A DNA stretch of 22,391 bases from JAAUQA01 sp036351435 (GTDB taxonomy: Bacteria > Pseudomonadota > Gammaproteobacteria > Competibacterales > Competibacteraceae): the NCBI GenBank assembly GCA_036351435.1, contig JAZBPA010000296.1, forward strand, positions 1 to 22,391, in the 5' to 3' direction. How positions within the stretch are numbered: the stretch's first letter is position 1; every line of letters starts with the position of its first letter. Made by a program: the position numbers and the translations under genes. This document shows positions 7,251 to 14,999 of the stretch, in pieces. The notes under the pieces are model-generated. The model did not search any database and had not been told where the DNA came from. It was given only the letters and a program-made list of their open reading frames with translations.

Positions 7251-7364
7251 CTAGGCCCGCCAGTTGCGCTGCTTCTCCCTATTGGCGACAAAAATATTTA
7301 TTACAATCAGCAACCTGAATACCACGATTGAAAACTGTTGCCACTCGGCGACGGGTTTATCCAT
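7251..7364 (-). CDS. Candidate small membrane protein upstream of ybgC (37 residues)
   Basis: I do not recognise this ORF. It starts at ATG 7362-7364 with GGGAAG followed by six A residues as a plausible ribosome site, and stops at TAG 7251-7253. The peptide has a polar N-terminus (MDKPVAEWQQ), one predicted membrane helix (about residues 11-27, FSIVVFRLLIVINIFVA) and a basic C-terminus (NREKQRNWRA), giving the layout of a single-pass small membrane protein. It lies on the same strand as ybgC-tolQRAB, 46 to 88 bases upstream of ybgC depending on the ybgC start. The frame stays open upstream to about 7460 without another good start codon. It could be a chance ORF; only conservation in relatives would settle it. 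Confidence 0.35.
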   Translation of the reverse strand: MDKPVAEWQQFSIVVFRLLIVINIFVANREKQRNWRA

Positions 7365-7527
7365 TTTTTTCTTCCCATCACTGACTATGGCCAGGCGGAC
7401 CTTGGGAAAGACTTCGTAACCTGTTGTTAATAAAAATGAATAGCAAAACAGGCATGGGATTTGTTAAAGACCACATCAAGCCTAGTGCTTAACTTGACTT
7501 ACTACCTCAACTGATTAGGAGTAACCC
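7365..7527. other. Divergent intergenic region upstream of the EF-hand gene
   Basis: This A/T-rich stretch separates the minus-strand candidate ORF and ybgC operon from the plus-strand EF-hand gene. It should hold the EF-hand promoter, but I see only weak -35/-10 pairs (for example TTGTTA at 7461 with TAGTGC 16 bases on). A clear Shine-Dalgarno, AGGAGT, lies seven bases before the EF-hand ATG. No hairpin of note was found. Confidence 0.4.
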
Positions 7528-7740
7528 ATGAATAAATTGTTACCTGTTTTCGCTGCGTTGACGCTTGCTTCTGGTACAGCCTTTGCGGCCATGACTTTCG
7601 AAGAAGTGGATATCAATAAGGACGGAGTTGTGAGCACTGAGGAAGCGGCTATAGTTGAAGGTCTGGATTTTGCCGCCGCTGACGCTAATGGCGATGGTGC
7701 CATCAGCGTTCAAGAGTATCAGGCTGTTGTTGCCGAATAA
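7528..7740 (+). CDS. Small secreted EF-hand calcium-binding protein
   Basis: 70 residues. A signal peptide covers 1-20 (cleavage after AFA), leaving a mature part of about 50 residues with two EF-hand loops. Loop 1 is DINKDGVVSTEE and loop 2 is DANGDGAISVQE; both have acidic or Asn residues at 1, 3 and 5, Gly at 6 and Glu at 12, so both look able to bind calcium. The location is predicted to be periplasmic or extracellular. It stands alone on the plus strand between the tol-pal operon and glrR, whose 3' end converges on it 49 bases away. The function is unknown. Calcium buffering or sensing at the envelope is a guess based on the motif and the signal peptide. AGGAGT precedes the ATG at good spacing. 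Confidence 0.88.
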   Translation: MNKLLPVFAALTLASGTAFAAMTFEEVDINKDGVVSTEEAAIVEGLDFAAADANGDGAISVQEYQAVVAE

Positions 7741-7789
7741 CGGGCGTTAAGTCTCGTCGACAACCATGACGATAACGGCCGGCACCGGT

Positions 7790-9136
7790 TTAATCCAGGC
7801 CCTTAAACAGGCGGGGATCAAGCTGGTGCCGGTTCAATAGTTTGTAGAATTCAGTACGATTGCGTTGCGCCAAACGCGCAGCTTTAGCCACATTACCACT
7901 GGTCATATTTAGCAATCGGACCAGATAATCCCGTTCAAAATGTTGCCGCGCTTCCGCTAACGGAGTGAGTTCCCCAGTTTTATCCCGTAGGGCTTTCTTG
8001 ACTAGTGCAAGCGGAATCAATGCAGTGGACGATAACGCCACGCAGTTCTCCACTACATTACTCAGCTGTCGCACATTCCCTGGCCAGGGCGCGCTAATTA
8101 GACATTCCATAGCTTCTGGAGAAAACCCCGTCAGCTTGCGCTGATCGCGGCTACTCAGCTGCGTTAAGAAGTGATTGGCCAAAACCGGAATGTCCTCGCG
8201 CCGATCCCGTAACGGTGGCAAGTGCAGGACGACTACGCTCAATCGATAAAACAAATCCTCGCGAAATTCACCTTGTTCCATCATCGCTTCCAGATCACGA
8301 TGGGTAGCGGCAATGATGCGCACATCGACATCAATCGTTTGCGTCGAACCCAGCGGCCGGATTTGGCGTTCCTGCACGGCACGTAGCAGCTTGGCTTGCA
8401 AGGTTAGCGGCATATCGCCAATTTCATCCAGAAACAGCGTACCGTCTGTCGCCGCCTGGAATAAACCGGGATGCGCGTTTATTGCCCCGGTAAAAGCGCC
8501 TTTGTGGTAACCGAACAATTCAGATTCCAACAATTCGCCCGGTATGGCGCTGCAGTTGAGCGCCATAAACGGTCGCTCACGACGGGTACTGGCGCGATGG
8601 ACAGCCTTTGCGAACAGCTCCTTACCGGTGCCGCTCTCTCCAACAATCAACACATTCGCACCACTTTGCGCAACCCGCCAAGCTTCAATCAGCAATGCTT
8701 CTATGCGTGGACTACGGGTGATGATCTCATCACGCCATTGTTCCTGGATTTGCTCACTCGGCGGTCCGTTCAGAGTCAGTGCTTGCTGCACTTGCTCCAG
8801 TAACTCGCCGCTATCAAACGGTTTGCTCAAAAAACCAAACACCCCAGCCTGGGTAGCTTTAACAGCTTCTGGAATGGTGCCATGCGCAGTCAGAATTATG
8901 ACGGGAATGTGTGAATGTTGCTGTTGCAGTGCTTGAAACAACGCCAGACCATCCAAACCGGCCATCCGCAAGTCGGTAATGATCAGACGGGGTTGTAAGG
9001 TAGCCAGAAACGCCAGTGCCGCTTCTCCACTGCCAGCGGTTTCCACCTGGTAGCTGGCGCGCAAGCGCAAAGATAACAACCGCAACAGATCGGGATCGTC
9101 ATCGACCAGCAAAATATCGCATGTAACAAGTTTCAT
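7790..9136 (-). CDS. glrR: GlrR (QseF) sigma-54-dependent response regulator
   Basis: 448 residues in three domains. The receiver domain (about 5-120) has the acidic cluster at 12-14, phospho-acceptor Asp55 (IITDLRM), Thr83 and Lys105. The sigma-54 AAA+ domain (about 140-375) has Walker A GESGTGKE (166-173), the sigma-54 contact loop GAFTGA (213-218) and Walker B LFLDEIGD. A Fis-type HTH lies at the C-terminus (GNVAKAARLAQRNRTEFYKLL). It is phosphorylated by the adjacent kinase GlrK and activates RNA polymerase with sigma-54; in enterobacteria its targets include the sRNA gene glmY and rpoE. The targets here are unknown. The start ATG overlaps the qseG stop (ATGA). Confidence 0.93.
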   Translation of the reverse strand: MKLVTCDILLVDDDPDLLRLLSLRLRASYQVETAGSGEAALAFLATLQPRLIITDLRMAGLDGLALFQALQQQHSHIPVIILTAHGTIPEAVKATQAGVFGFLSKPFDSGELLEQVQQALTLNGPPSEQIQEQWRDEIITRSPRIEALLIEAWRVAQSGANVLIVGESGTGKELFAKAVHRASTRRERPFMALNCSAIPGELLESELFGYHKGAFTGAINAHPGLFQAATDGTLFLDEIGDMPLTLQAKLLRAVQERQIRPLGSTQTIDVDVRIIAATHRDLEAMMEQGEFREDLFYRLSVVVLHLPPLRDRREDIPVLANHFLTQLSSRDQRKLTGFSPEAMECLISAPWPGNVRQLSNVVENCVALSSTALIPLALVKKALRDKTGELTPLAEARQHFERDYLVRLLNMTSGNVAKAARLAQRNRTEFYKLLNRHQLDPRLFKGLD

Positions 9137-9738
9137 GGAGTTGCCTGTTGCTCCTCCTGGTTTAGCTTCTGTTCGATGGAGGTTAAACTTTGTAGTTGGG
9201 CTTCAAGAGTACGTACTTGTTCCTGTAAATCCCGAATTTGAGACTGAGAATCTTCCTGCTGTTTGGACTCAGCTTCCAGGGCTGAGAATTTTTTCTGTAA
9301 GGTTACGCCCTGCTTTTTTTTCTTTGACAACGATTGCCGTAAACTGCGCAATTCAGTTTGTAGCTGCTCGATTTCTTGTAGAGCGCTTAATTGCTGTTGG
9401 ATATAGCCCCTGAGTAACGGTTCCTGTATTCGGGTCAGGCAAGCTTCGTATAACTGCCGGGCTTGTCCACGGCTGCTGGGTTCGGCCTTCGCTGCGCCTA
9501 GTTGTACTGCGACCCGAAGAGCTTGACGAGGTGCGCGGCAATCCAACAATTCATTGATATCGCCGGGATACCGCCAAGCGCCGCCGTCGTTATCGGACCG
9601 TCTTAAACTCTCAGCATAAGCATAAAGCTCCAGGACCCAGTCTGTGGCCCGCTCGGTAGAGTTTTGCGTCGGTTGCGCAACGTTCAGAGCACAGCCGACC
9701 AAAGACGTACTCAGACAAACGAATAGCACTTTGTGCAT
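9133..9738 (-). CDS. qseG: QseG/YfhG-like lipoprotein of the GlrK-GlrR system
   Basis: 201 residues. A short lipoprotein signal ends with LVGC (acylated Cys16). A mostly helical domain with conserved-looking ELLDCRAPRQAL follows, and then a long charged coiled coil from about 115 to 195. Its place between the kinase and regulator genes, with the TAATG junction upstream and ATGA downstream, matches qseG (yfhG). In E. coli QseG is an outer-membrane lipoprotein that contacts the QseE/GlrK kinase and controls its activity. Sequence similarity to E. coli is modest by eye, and the protein is shorter, so the assignment rests on both architecture and context. Confidence 0.8.
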   Translation of the reverse strand: MHKVLFVCLSTSLVGCALNVAQPTQNSTERATDWVLELYAYAESLRRSDNDGGAWRYPGDINELLDCRAPRQALRVAVQLGAAKAEPSSRGQARQLYEACLTRIQEPLLRGYIQQQLSALQEIEQLQTELRSLRQSLSKKKKQGVTLQKKFSALEAESKQQEDSQSQIRDLQEQVRTLEAQLQSLTSIEQKLNQEEQQATP

Positions 9739-11171
9739 TACTCAGTAGTCCCCAGCGGTAAACTGAGTCGAATACAACCGCCGGGTGTTCCGGGGTCAAT
9801 GATATCTAAGCATCCGCCGTGAGCCAGGACATATTCCCGAGCGATTGCTAGTCCCAGCCCCGAACCCTTGACGTGTCCACCCGCAATAGTCCGTCCTTGA
9901 TAAAAGGGTTGGAAGACCTGATCTCCAGCTGCCGCATCGAAACCGGGTCCGCTGTCTGTTACCGTCAGATGTGCCGTTGCTTGTGTCACAGTTAGACAGA
10001 TGCTGATCGAGCAGTCTGATGGAGAAAATTTGATCGCATTGGACAATAGATTATCCACCACCGTAGCCAATTTTTCCCGGTCAGCTGTCAATGTGACAGG
10101 GACTAATTCGACTTTCAAGTGCAAAGATCGCGCTTGCCAGGCCAGCTGTTGGGATTCGATGACTTGAGCGATCAGATGGGCCAGATCAACCGGTTGCGGG
10201 TTCAATCTGAAGGTCCGCGAGAGAATTTGATTGAAATCCAGTAAATCTTCAATTAAACGCTGCAACCGTCGGCTGTTCGCTGTTAAGATCAAGGCCACTT
10301 CACGTTGTTCCGAATTGAGTGGGCCAATGACTTGTTCGCCGAGCAACTCGGCGCCTTCGCGTAAATTGGCTAACGGCGTTTTAAGCTCATGAGAAATATG
10401 ACGTAAAAAACGTGCTTTTTGATTCTCCAGCTCGGCTAAACGATGTCTTAACCAATCCAGACGATTGCCTAATTCCTGCAAATCACGTGGCCCCCCCACC
10501 CGCACTGTAGTCGTGAAATCCTCGTTACCCAACCGTTGAATGGCCACTGTCATACGGCGTAACGGGCGAACGATCAGCATGGCGAACAAACCGGCCAACG
10601 CTGCCACCGTGGGAATAGTCGCTACGACAATCCAGGTGAGTTTAGTGGCGGCATCAATCGCCAGATTTTGCAGTTGCTCTACGGCCTTATCTACATCGCC
10701 GAAACTCTGCGCCAGAAATTCACGGGCCACATCACGTACCTCGGTGAAGCCAGCGACAGCTTCGGCATGTCGGAGCGTATTCACCGTGCCGAAACGAAAC
10801 AAACTATACAGCTCTGCTTCATGCTGATTCAGATATTGCAAGCGCGCTTGTTGTTCGACGCTCAGTGATAAATCTTCCAACCGCAGTAATGTTTCTTGCC
10901 AAGCAACACGAGTATCTCGATAGACCGTTAGCAATTGCGGGTCCTGCACGACCATATATTGCCGGACATTACGTTCCATAGCCGTGATTTGGTTGAGCAG
11001 GCGGCGTCCCCCTTGAGTGCCTTCGACAGCCTGAACAACAGTGACTTGGCTTTGTCGGGCTAACCGGTCCACATAGAAAACCGCCAATGCTAGAGCCAGC
11101 GCCAATGGTAGCGACGCGATGATAAATCCTGTCAGCAGTAGAGCGGTGATGGAATTAGAATGCGGGCGCAC
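9738..11171 (-). CDS. glrK: GlrK (QseE) sensor histidine kinase
   Basis: 477 residues. Membrane helix 1 is at about 9-33, a periplasmic helical sensor at about 34-177, and helix 2 at about 178-200. A HAMP region follows (about 201-250), then the dimerisation box FLRHISHELKTP with phospho-His261. The ATPase lobe has an N-box (DNLLSNAIKFSP) and G-boxes TDSGPGF and GSGLGLAIARE. It phosphorylates GlrR and is likely tuned by QseG. The start is GTG at 11169-11171, 16 bases after the ruvB stop and without a good Shine-Dalgarno, so translation may depend on coupling to ruvB. The stop overlaps the qseG start by one base (TAATG). Confidence 0.92.
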   Translation of the reverse strand: MRPHSNSITALLLTGFIIASLPLALALALAVFYVDRLARQSQVTVVQAVEGTQGGRRLLNQITAMERNVRQYMVVQDPQLLTVYRDTRVAWQETLLRLEDLSLSVEQQARLQYLNQHEAELYSLFRFGTVNTLRHAEAVAGFTEVRDVAREFLAQSFGDVDKAVEQLQNLAIDAATKLTWIVVATIPTVAALAGLFAMLIVRPLRRMTVAIQRLGNEDFTTTVRVGGPRDLQELGNRLDWLRHRLAELENQKARFLRHISHELKTPLANLREGAELLGEQVIGPLNSEQREVALILTANSRRLQRLIEDLLDFNQILSRTFRLNPQPVDLAHLIAQVIESQQLAWQARSLHLKVELVPVTLTADREKLATVVDNLLSNAIKFSPSDCSISICLTVTQATAHLTVTDSGPGFDAAAGDQVFQPFYQGRTIAGGHVKGSGLGLAIAREYVLAHGGCLDIIDPGTPGGCIRLSLPLGTTE

Positions 11172-11187
11172 TAATGAAGATAGCAGG

Positions 11188-12231
11188 TTAATGCGTGCTG
11201 TTGCCGAACAAATCAGACGTGGCGTGGGTTGCTTCGCCGCGCAAGCCGAAATGCTGATAAGCGTGCTGCGTGGCTACTCGACCGCGTGGGGTACGCATAA
11301 TAAAGCCTTGTTGAATCAAAAAGGGTTCCAACACATCTTCGATGGTGCCCCGTTCTTCGCCCAACGCAGCGGCTAGGGTATCGAGTCCCACCGGACCGCC
11401 ACGGAATTTTTCAATCATCAACAACAGCAGCCGTCGGTCCATGTCGTCGAAACCTTGTTCGTCGACCTTAAGCAGGGCCAGGGCTTGTTGCGCTACTTCG
11501 GTATCAATTCGCCCGTCGGCTTTCACCTGAGCATAATCCCTAACCCGTCGTAGCAGACGATTGGCGATGCGTGGGGTTCCCCTGGAACGGCTGCCGATTT
11601 CAGCAGCGCCCTGCTCATCAGTATCGACTCCCAAAATTTGGGCCGACCGACGCACGATTTGAGTCAGTTCCTCGGTATTATAAAACTCCAGCCGCTGCAC
11701 GATGCCGAAACGGTCACGCAGTGGTGAAGTCAGCAAACCGGCACGGGTCGTTGCACCTACCAGGGTAAACGGTGCTAAGTCCAATTTGATCGAACGGGCT
11801 GCCGGACCTTCGCCGATGACGATATCGATTTGATAATCTTCCATCGCCGGATACAAGATTTCCTCAATGACCGGACTCAAGCGATGGATTTCATCGATAA
11901 ACAGCACATCACGCGATTCAAGATTGGTCAGCAATGCGGCCAAATCGCCGGGGCGTTCCACAACCGGTCCCGAGGTTTGGCGCAAGTTGACACCCAGTTC
12001 ATTAGCGATCACGTGCGCCAGGGTGGTTTTGCCCAGCCCCGGTGGACCAAACAACAGCACATGATCCAGTGCTTCGCTACGGGCGCGGGCGGCGCTGATG
12101 AAGATTTCCAGTTGTTCCCGCATCGCCGCTTGGCCGACGTAATCGACAAGCGTGCGGGGCCGGATCGCGCGTTCCAGCAGCACGTCTTCGCCATCGGCTT
12201 GGGAGGAAATCAGGCGGTCGGTTTCAATCAT
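11188..12231 (-). CDS. ruvB: RuvB, Holliday-junction branch-migration helicase
   Basis: 347 residues, normal for RuvB. The AAA+ core has Walker A GPPGLGKTT (62-70), Walker B LFIDEIHR, sensor GATTRAG and the arginine-finger region SPLRDRFG, followed by the C-terminal winged helix with TPRGRVAT. It forms hexameric rings that drive branch migration with RuvA. The ATG at 12229-12231 starts the usual MIETDRL sequence. The leader has no Shine-Dalgarno and instead carries the pyrimidine run CTCCTCCCCC. It is 47 bases after ruvA. Confidence 0.98.
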   Translation of the reverse strand: MIETDRLISSQADGEDVLLERAIRPRTLVDYVGQAAMREQLEIFISAARARSEALDHVLLFGPPGLGKTTLAHVIANELGVNLRQTSGPVVERPGDLAALLTNLESRDVLFIDEIHRLSPVIEEILYPAMEDYQIDIVIGEGPAARSIKLDLAPFTLVGATTRAGLLTSPLRDRFGIVQRLEFYNTEELTQIVRRSAQILGVDTDEQGAAEIGSRSRGTPRIANRLLRRVRDYAQVKADGRIDTEVAQQALALLKVDEQGFDDMDRRLLLLMIEKFRGGPVGLDTLAAALGEERGTIEDVLEPFLIQQGFIMRTPRGRVATQHAYQHFGLRGEATHATSDLFGNSTH

Positions 12232-12278
12232 GGGGGAGGAGTAAATTGCAAGGTGATCCAGTATACAGGAAACTTAAG

Positions 12279-12893
12279 CTACTTACGCACGGCTGCTTGT
12301 AACGCAAGCCGAATGATCTGTTCGCTAGATAACTCCTCGGTGTTCAGCGCATTGACCATTCTGACCGCGTCAACCGGCTTATAACCCAGCGCGGTTAGCG
12401 CGCTGACGGCATCTTCCAGGGGGTTGCTCGTTACCGGCGTGGCTATGCCGTCGGATCGTTGCGCGCTACGGTTAGAATCCGTCAAATCCATGTTCGCAAT
12501 GCGGTCGCGCATCTCCACAATCAGTCGTTCGGCGGTTTTTTTTCCCACTCCCGGCAAGCGGGTCAGTGCCACCGCGTTTCCCTCCTGCACGCAGCTTGCA
12601 AATGCGTCCACGGTCATCCCGGATAGGATCAGCAGCGCCAGTTTAGCGCCGATGCCACTGACTTTGATCAGGTTACGGAACATGACCCGCTCCGTGAGGC
12701 TAGCAAAGCCGTACAGCGCATGGGCGTCATCACGTACCGCAAAATGAGTATACAGAGTGATTTCTTCGCCCACCCCGGGCAGATTTTGAAAAGTGGTCAG
12801 GGAAGCTTCCAGGTCATAGCCTACTCCTTGCACCTCAATCATCAAGTAAGGCGGTTGCTTGACTGCCAGCACACCACGCAGCCGACCAATCAT
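12279..12893 (-). CDS. ruvA: RuvA, Holliday-junction recognition protein
   Basis: 205 residues from the ATG at 12891-12893, which has GGGAGAG close upstream; an upstream in-frame start lies within ruvC and is rejected. The N-terminal OB-fold starts MIGRLRG. The middle domain has helix-hairpin-helix motifs (VSGIGAKLAL, LPGVGKKTAERL), and a flexible linker joins the C-terminal domain III (ALGYKPVDAVRMV) that binds RuvB. It holds the junction open for RuvB and RuvC. The start overlaps the ruvC stop by four bases (ATGA). Confidence 0.98.
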   Translation of the reverse strand: MIGRLRGVLAVKQPPYLMIEVQGVGYDLEASLTTFQNLPGVGEEITLYTHFAVRDDAHALYGFASLTERVMFRNLIKVSGIGAKLALLILSGMTVDAFASCVQEGNAVALTRLPGVGKKTAERLIVEMRDRIANMDLTDSNRSAQRSDGIATPVTSNPLEDAVSALTALGYKPVDAVRMVNALNTEELSSEQIIRLALQAAVRK

Positions 12894-13408
12894 CGCCGCT
12901 CTCCCGACCGAAATCCCGCTTGCTGTAAACGGGTTAAAGTTTGTACTGTATGCCCATGGCATAAGGCCACGGCTAACGCATCGGCGGCATCGGCCTGCGG
13001 CGATTCTGTTAAATTCAGTAACACGCAGACCATGTGTTGCACCTGTTCTTTGGCTGCACCGCCTTTACCAACAACGGCTTGTTTGATGGCGCGCGGAGTG
13101 TACTCATGAATCGGTAGCTGCGCCAATGCCCCAGCGCACAGGGCCACTCCGCGCGCATGGCCCAGTTTTAGCGCAGAGTCGGCGTTACGATGCATGAAGA
13201 CTTGTTCTATAGCCATTTCATCCGGCCGATACTCGCTGATGAGCTGCGTTACCGCCTCGAAGATAATTTTCAAGCGCTGCGCCAGCGGTTGTCCGCTGGG
13301 GGTGCGAATATGCCCGCTTGCTTGATACCGACTCCGTCCACCGCTCATTTCGATAATCCCATAGCCGGTGTTTTGTGAACCAGGGTCGATACCAAGAATG
13401 CGCGCCAT
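12890..13408 (-). CDS. ruvC: RuvC, Holliday-junction resolvase
   Basis: 172 residues, typical for RuvC. The four metal-binding acidic residues are visible: Asp8 (GIDPGSQNTGYG), Glu68 (AIEQVF), Asp140 and Asp143 (DAADALAVA). It cuts Holliday junctions symmetrically after RuvAB branch migration. It lies 46 bases after yebC, in the order yebC-ruvC-ruvA-ruvB common in Gammaproteobacteria. No strong Shine-Dalgarno precedes the ATG. Confidence 0.98.
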   Translation of the reverse strand: MARILGIDPGSQNTGYGIIEMSGGRSRYQASGHIRTPSGQPLAQRLKIIFEAVTQLISEYRPDEMAIEQVFMHRNADSALKLGHARGVALCAGALAQLPIHEYTPRAIKQAVVGKGGAAKEQVQHMVCVLLNLTESPQADAADALAVALCHGHTVQTLTRLQQAGFRSGERR

Positions 13409-13454
13409 GGTCAGCAGCCGGGGTCAATTCTAAGCAGTCGACCTGCGGCCAGCG

Positions 13455-14198
13455 TCACAATTGGGCCATGATGTCATCGCTAATATCAGCGTTGGAATAG
13501 ACATTTTGAGTGTCGTCTAAATCTTCCAACATCTCCAACATCTTGACCATTTTCTGTGCGTTTTCCAAATCAAGAGATACGTTGGTTTGTGACCGCATGG
13601 TGACTTCTGCCATCTCCGGCTCCAACCCTTCATCCAACATCTGTTGTTTAACTGCCTGAAATTCCGCCGGGGTGGTCAACACATCGACGGAGCTATCGTC
13701 ATTGGTGATCACGTCTTCGGCCCCTGCCTCTAAGGCAACTTCCATGATTTTTTCCTCGTCGCAACCCACCGGATAACTCAATACCCCATGTTCATCGAAC
13801 TGGAAGGCGACCGAACCGGTCGTGCCCATGCTACCGCCGCATTTACTGAAGGCATGACGAACCTCGGCCACGGTGCGATTGCGGTTATCGGTCATGGTAT
13901 CCACCATCACCGCTACTCCCCCTGGTCCGTAGCCCTCATAGCGAATCTCTTCGTACTGCACGCTATCCAACTCGCCGGCACCGCGTTTAGTCGCCCGTTC
14001 AACCGTATCTTTGGTCATATTGGCGGCTAGCGCCTTGTCTACTGCCAATCGTAGTCGGGGATTGCTGCTGATATCAGAGCCTCCCATCCGGGCAGCGATA
14101 GTGATTTCCCGAATTAACCGTGTGAATAGTTTGCCGCGCTTAGCGTCTTGTGCATTTTTACGGTGCTGAATATTCGCCCATTTACTATGTCCGGCCAT
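13455..14198 (-). CDS. yebC: YebC/PmpR family translation factor or regulator
   Basis: 247 residues starting MAGHSKWANIQHRK and containing NTKD-like NMTKDTVERA, GPGGVAVMVD and NRNRTVAEVRHAFSKCGG, all typical of the YebC family. The family was long annotated as transcriptional regulators, and more recent work assigns ribosome-associated roles that relieve stalling at proline stretches; which applies here is not shown by sequence. The GGAG five to six bases before the ATG supports the start. It heads the ruvCAB cluster, and the divergent 162-base gap upstream should contain its promoter. Confidence 0.95.
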   Translation of the reverse strand: MAGHSKWANIQHRKNAQDAKRGKLFTRLIREITIAARMGGSDISSNPRLRLAVDKALAANMTKDTVERATKRGAGELDSVQYEEIRYEGYGPGGVAVMVDTMTDNRNRTVAEVRHAFSKCGGSMGTTGSVAFQFDEHGVLSYPVGCDEEKIMEVALEAGAEDVITNDDSSVDVLTTPAEFQAVKQQMLDEGLEPEMAEVTMRSQTNVSLDLENAQKMVKMLEMLEDLDDTQNVYSNADISDDIMAQL

Positions 14199-14360
14199 TT
14201 AATCTCCGCTCACAAAAGTTTATGATGATTGAAGACTTGCGAAGGCTGCATAAGCCAGCAACACAAATCTGAAACGATCCAACATCACAGTTTAGCACTG
14301 CCTTTATGAGCTACCCAAGCTCAGTCCGATCCAGCAAACTAGCCATGCATTATTAAATTA

Positions 14361-14999
14361 ATGAGCACTCAAGCAGAGACTGTGGTGTTGATCCACGGTC
14401 TATATCTACATGGCTTTTGCATGGAGTTGTTGGCCCGCCGACTGCGGCGAGCGGGATACCGTACCCTGTCGTTTTCCTATCCCAGTCTCGGTAAGACGGT
14501 AACCGAAAGCGCCGATTTACTGGCGCAGCGATTGATGAGTTTGGAGTTACCTGCGGTGCATTTCGTCGCTCATAGCTTGGGAGGATTGGTGGTGCGATGC
14601 TTAGTCGCTACCACCCCGACCTTGAAGCCCGGACGGGTGGTTACCTTGGGCACTCCGCACCAAGGCAGTCAAGTCGCCCGCGTTCTGAGTAACGGCAAAT
14701 TAAGGCGCGTTTTAGGTCGCAGTGAACCAGGTTTGTTAGGTGAGTTACCCCCCTGGCCAACAGAATGGGCATTGGGTTCGATAGCCGGCACCCTGAATGC
14801 CGGATTGGGCAAATTGATTACCCCCATAGCCGAACCGGCCGATGGTACGGTGACTGTTGCGGAAACCCAGTTGCCTGAGATGACCGATCATATCTGTTTG
14901 CCGGTTAGCCATAGCTCCATGTTGCTTTCCGCCAAAGTCGCTGAGCAAGTGAGCTACTTTCTGGCTAACGGGCGGTTTCAGCGTCAGGAGGCTGGGTAA
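14361..14999 (+). CDS. Alpha/beta hydrolase, lipase/esterase-like (PGAP1/LipA type)
   Basis: 212 residues with an alpha/beta hydrolase core. The oxyanion strand reads VVLIHGLYLHG (8-18), and the nucleophile elbow is AHSLGG with Ser72. A late His in DHICLPVSHSSML is the likely catalytic base, and an Asp before it (EPADGTV) the likely acid. The substrate is unknown; similar proteins are annotated as triacylglycerol lipases or acetyltransferase-like esterases. No signal peptide is seen, so it is probably cytoplasmic. There is no Shine-Dalgarno before the ATG, which follows an A/T-rich segment (TATTAAATTA). The 3' end overlaps tatD tail to tail by 35 bases. Confidence 0.85.
   Translation: MSTQAETVVLIHGLYLHGFCMELLARRLRRAGYRTLSFSYPSLGKTVTESADLLAQRLMSLELPAVHFVAHSLGGLVVRCLVATTPTLKPGRVVTLGTPHQGSQVARVLSNGKLRRVLGRSEPGLLGELPPWPTEWALGSIAGTLNAGLGKLITPIAEPADGTVTVAETQLPEMTDHICLPVSHSSMLLSAKVAEQVSYFLANGRFQRQEAG

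Noticed and set aside
7330..7350. Possible sigma-54 promoter (TGGCAACAG..TTTTCA, minus strand) upstream of ybgC
   Set aside because: The -12 GC element is missing and the match is weak; it also lies inside the candidate small ORF.
7741..7789. Terminator between the EF-hand gene and glrR
   Set aside because: Only a five-base stem (TCGTC/GACGA) without a T run is present, too weak to call.
11830..12384. 184-residue plus-strand ORF opposite ruvB/ruvA
   Set aside because: It lies antisense to strongly conserved genes and shows no recognisable domain.
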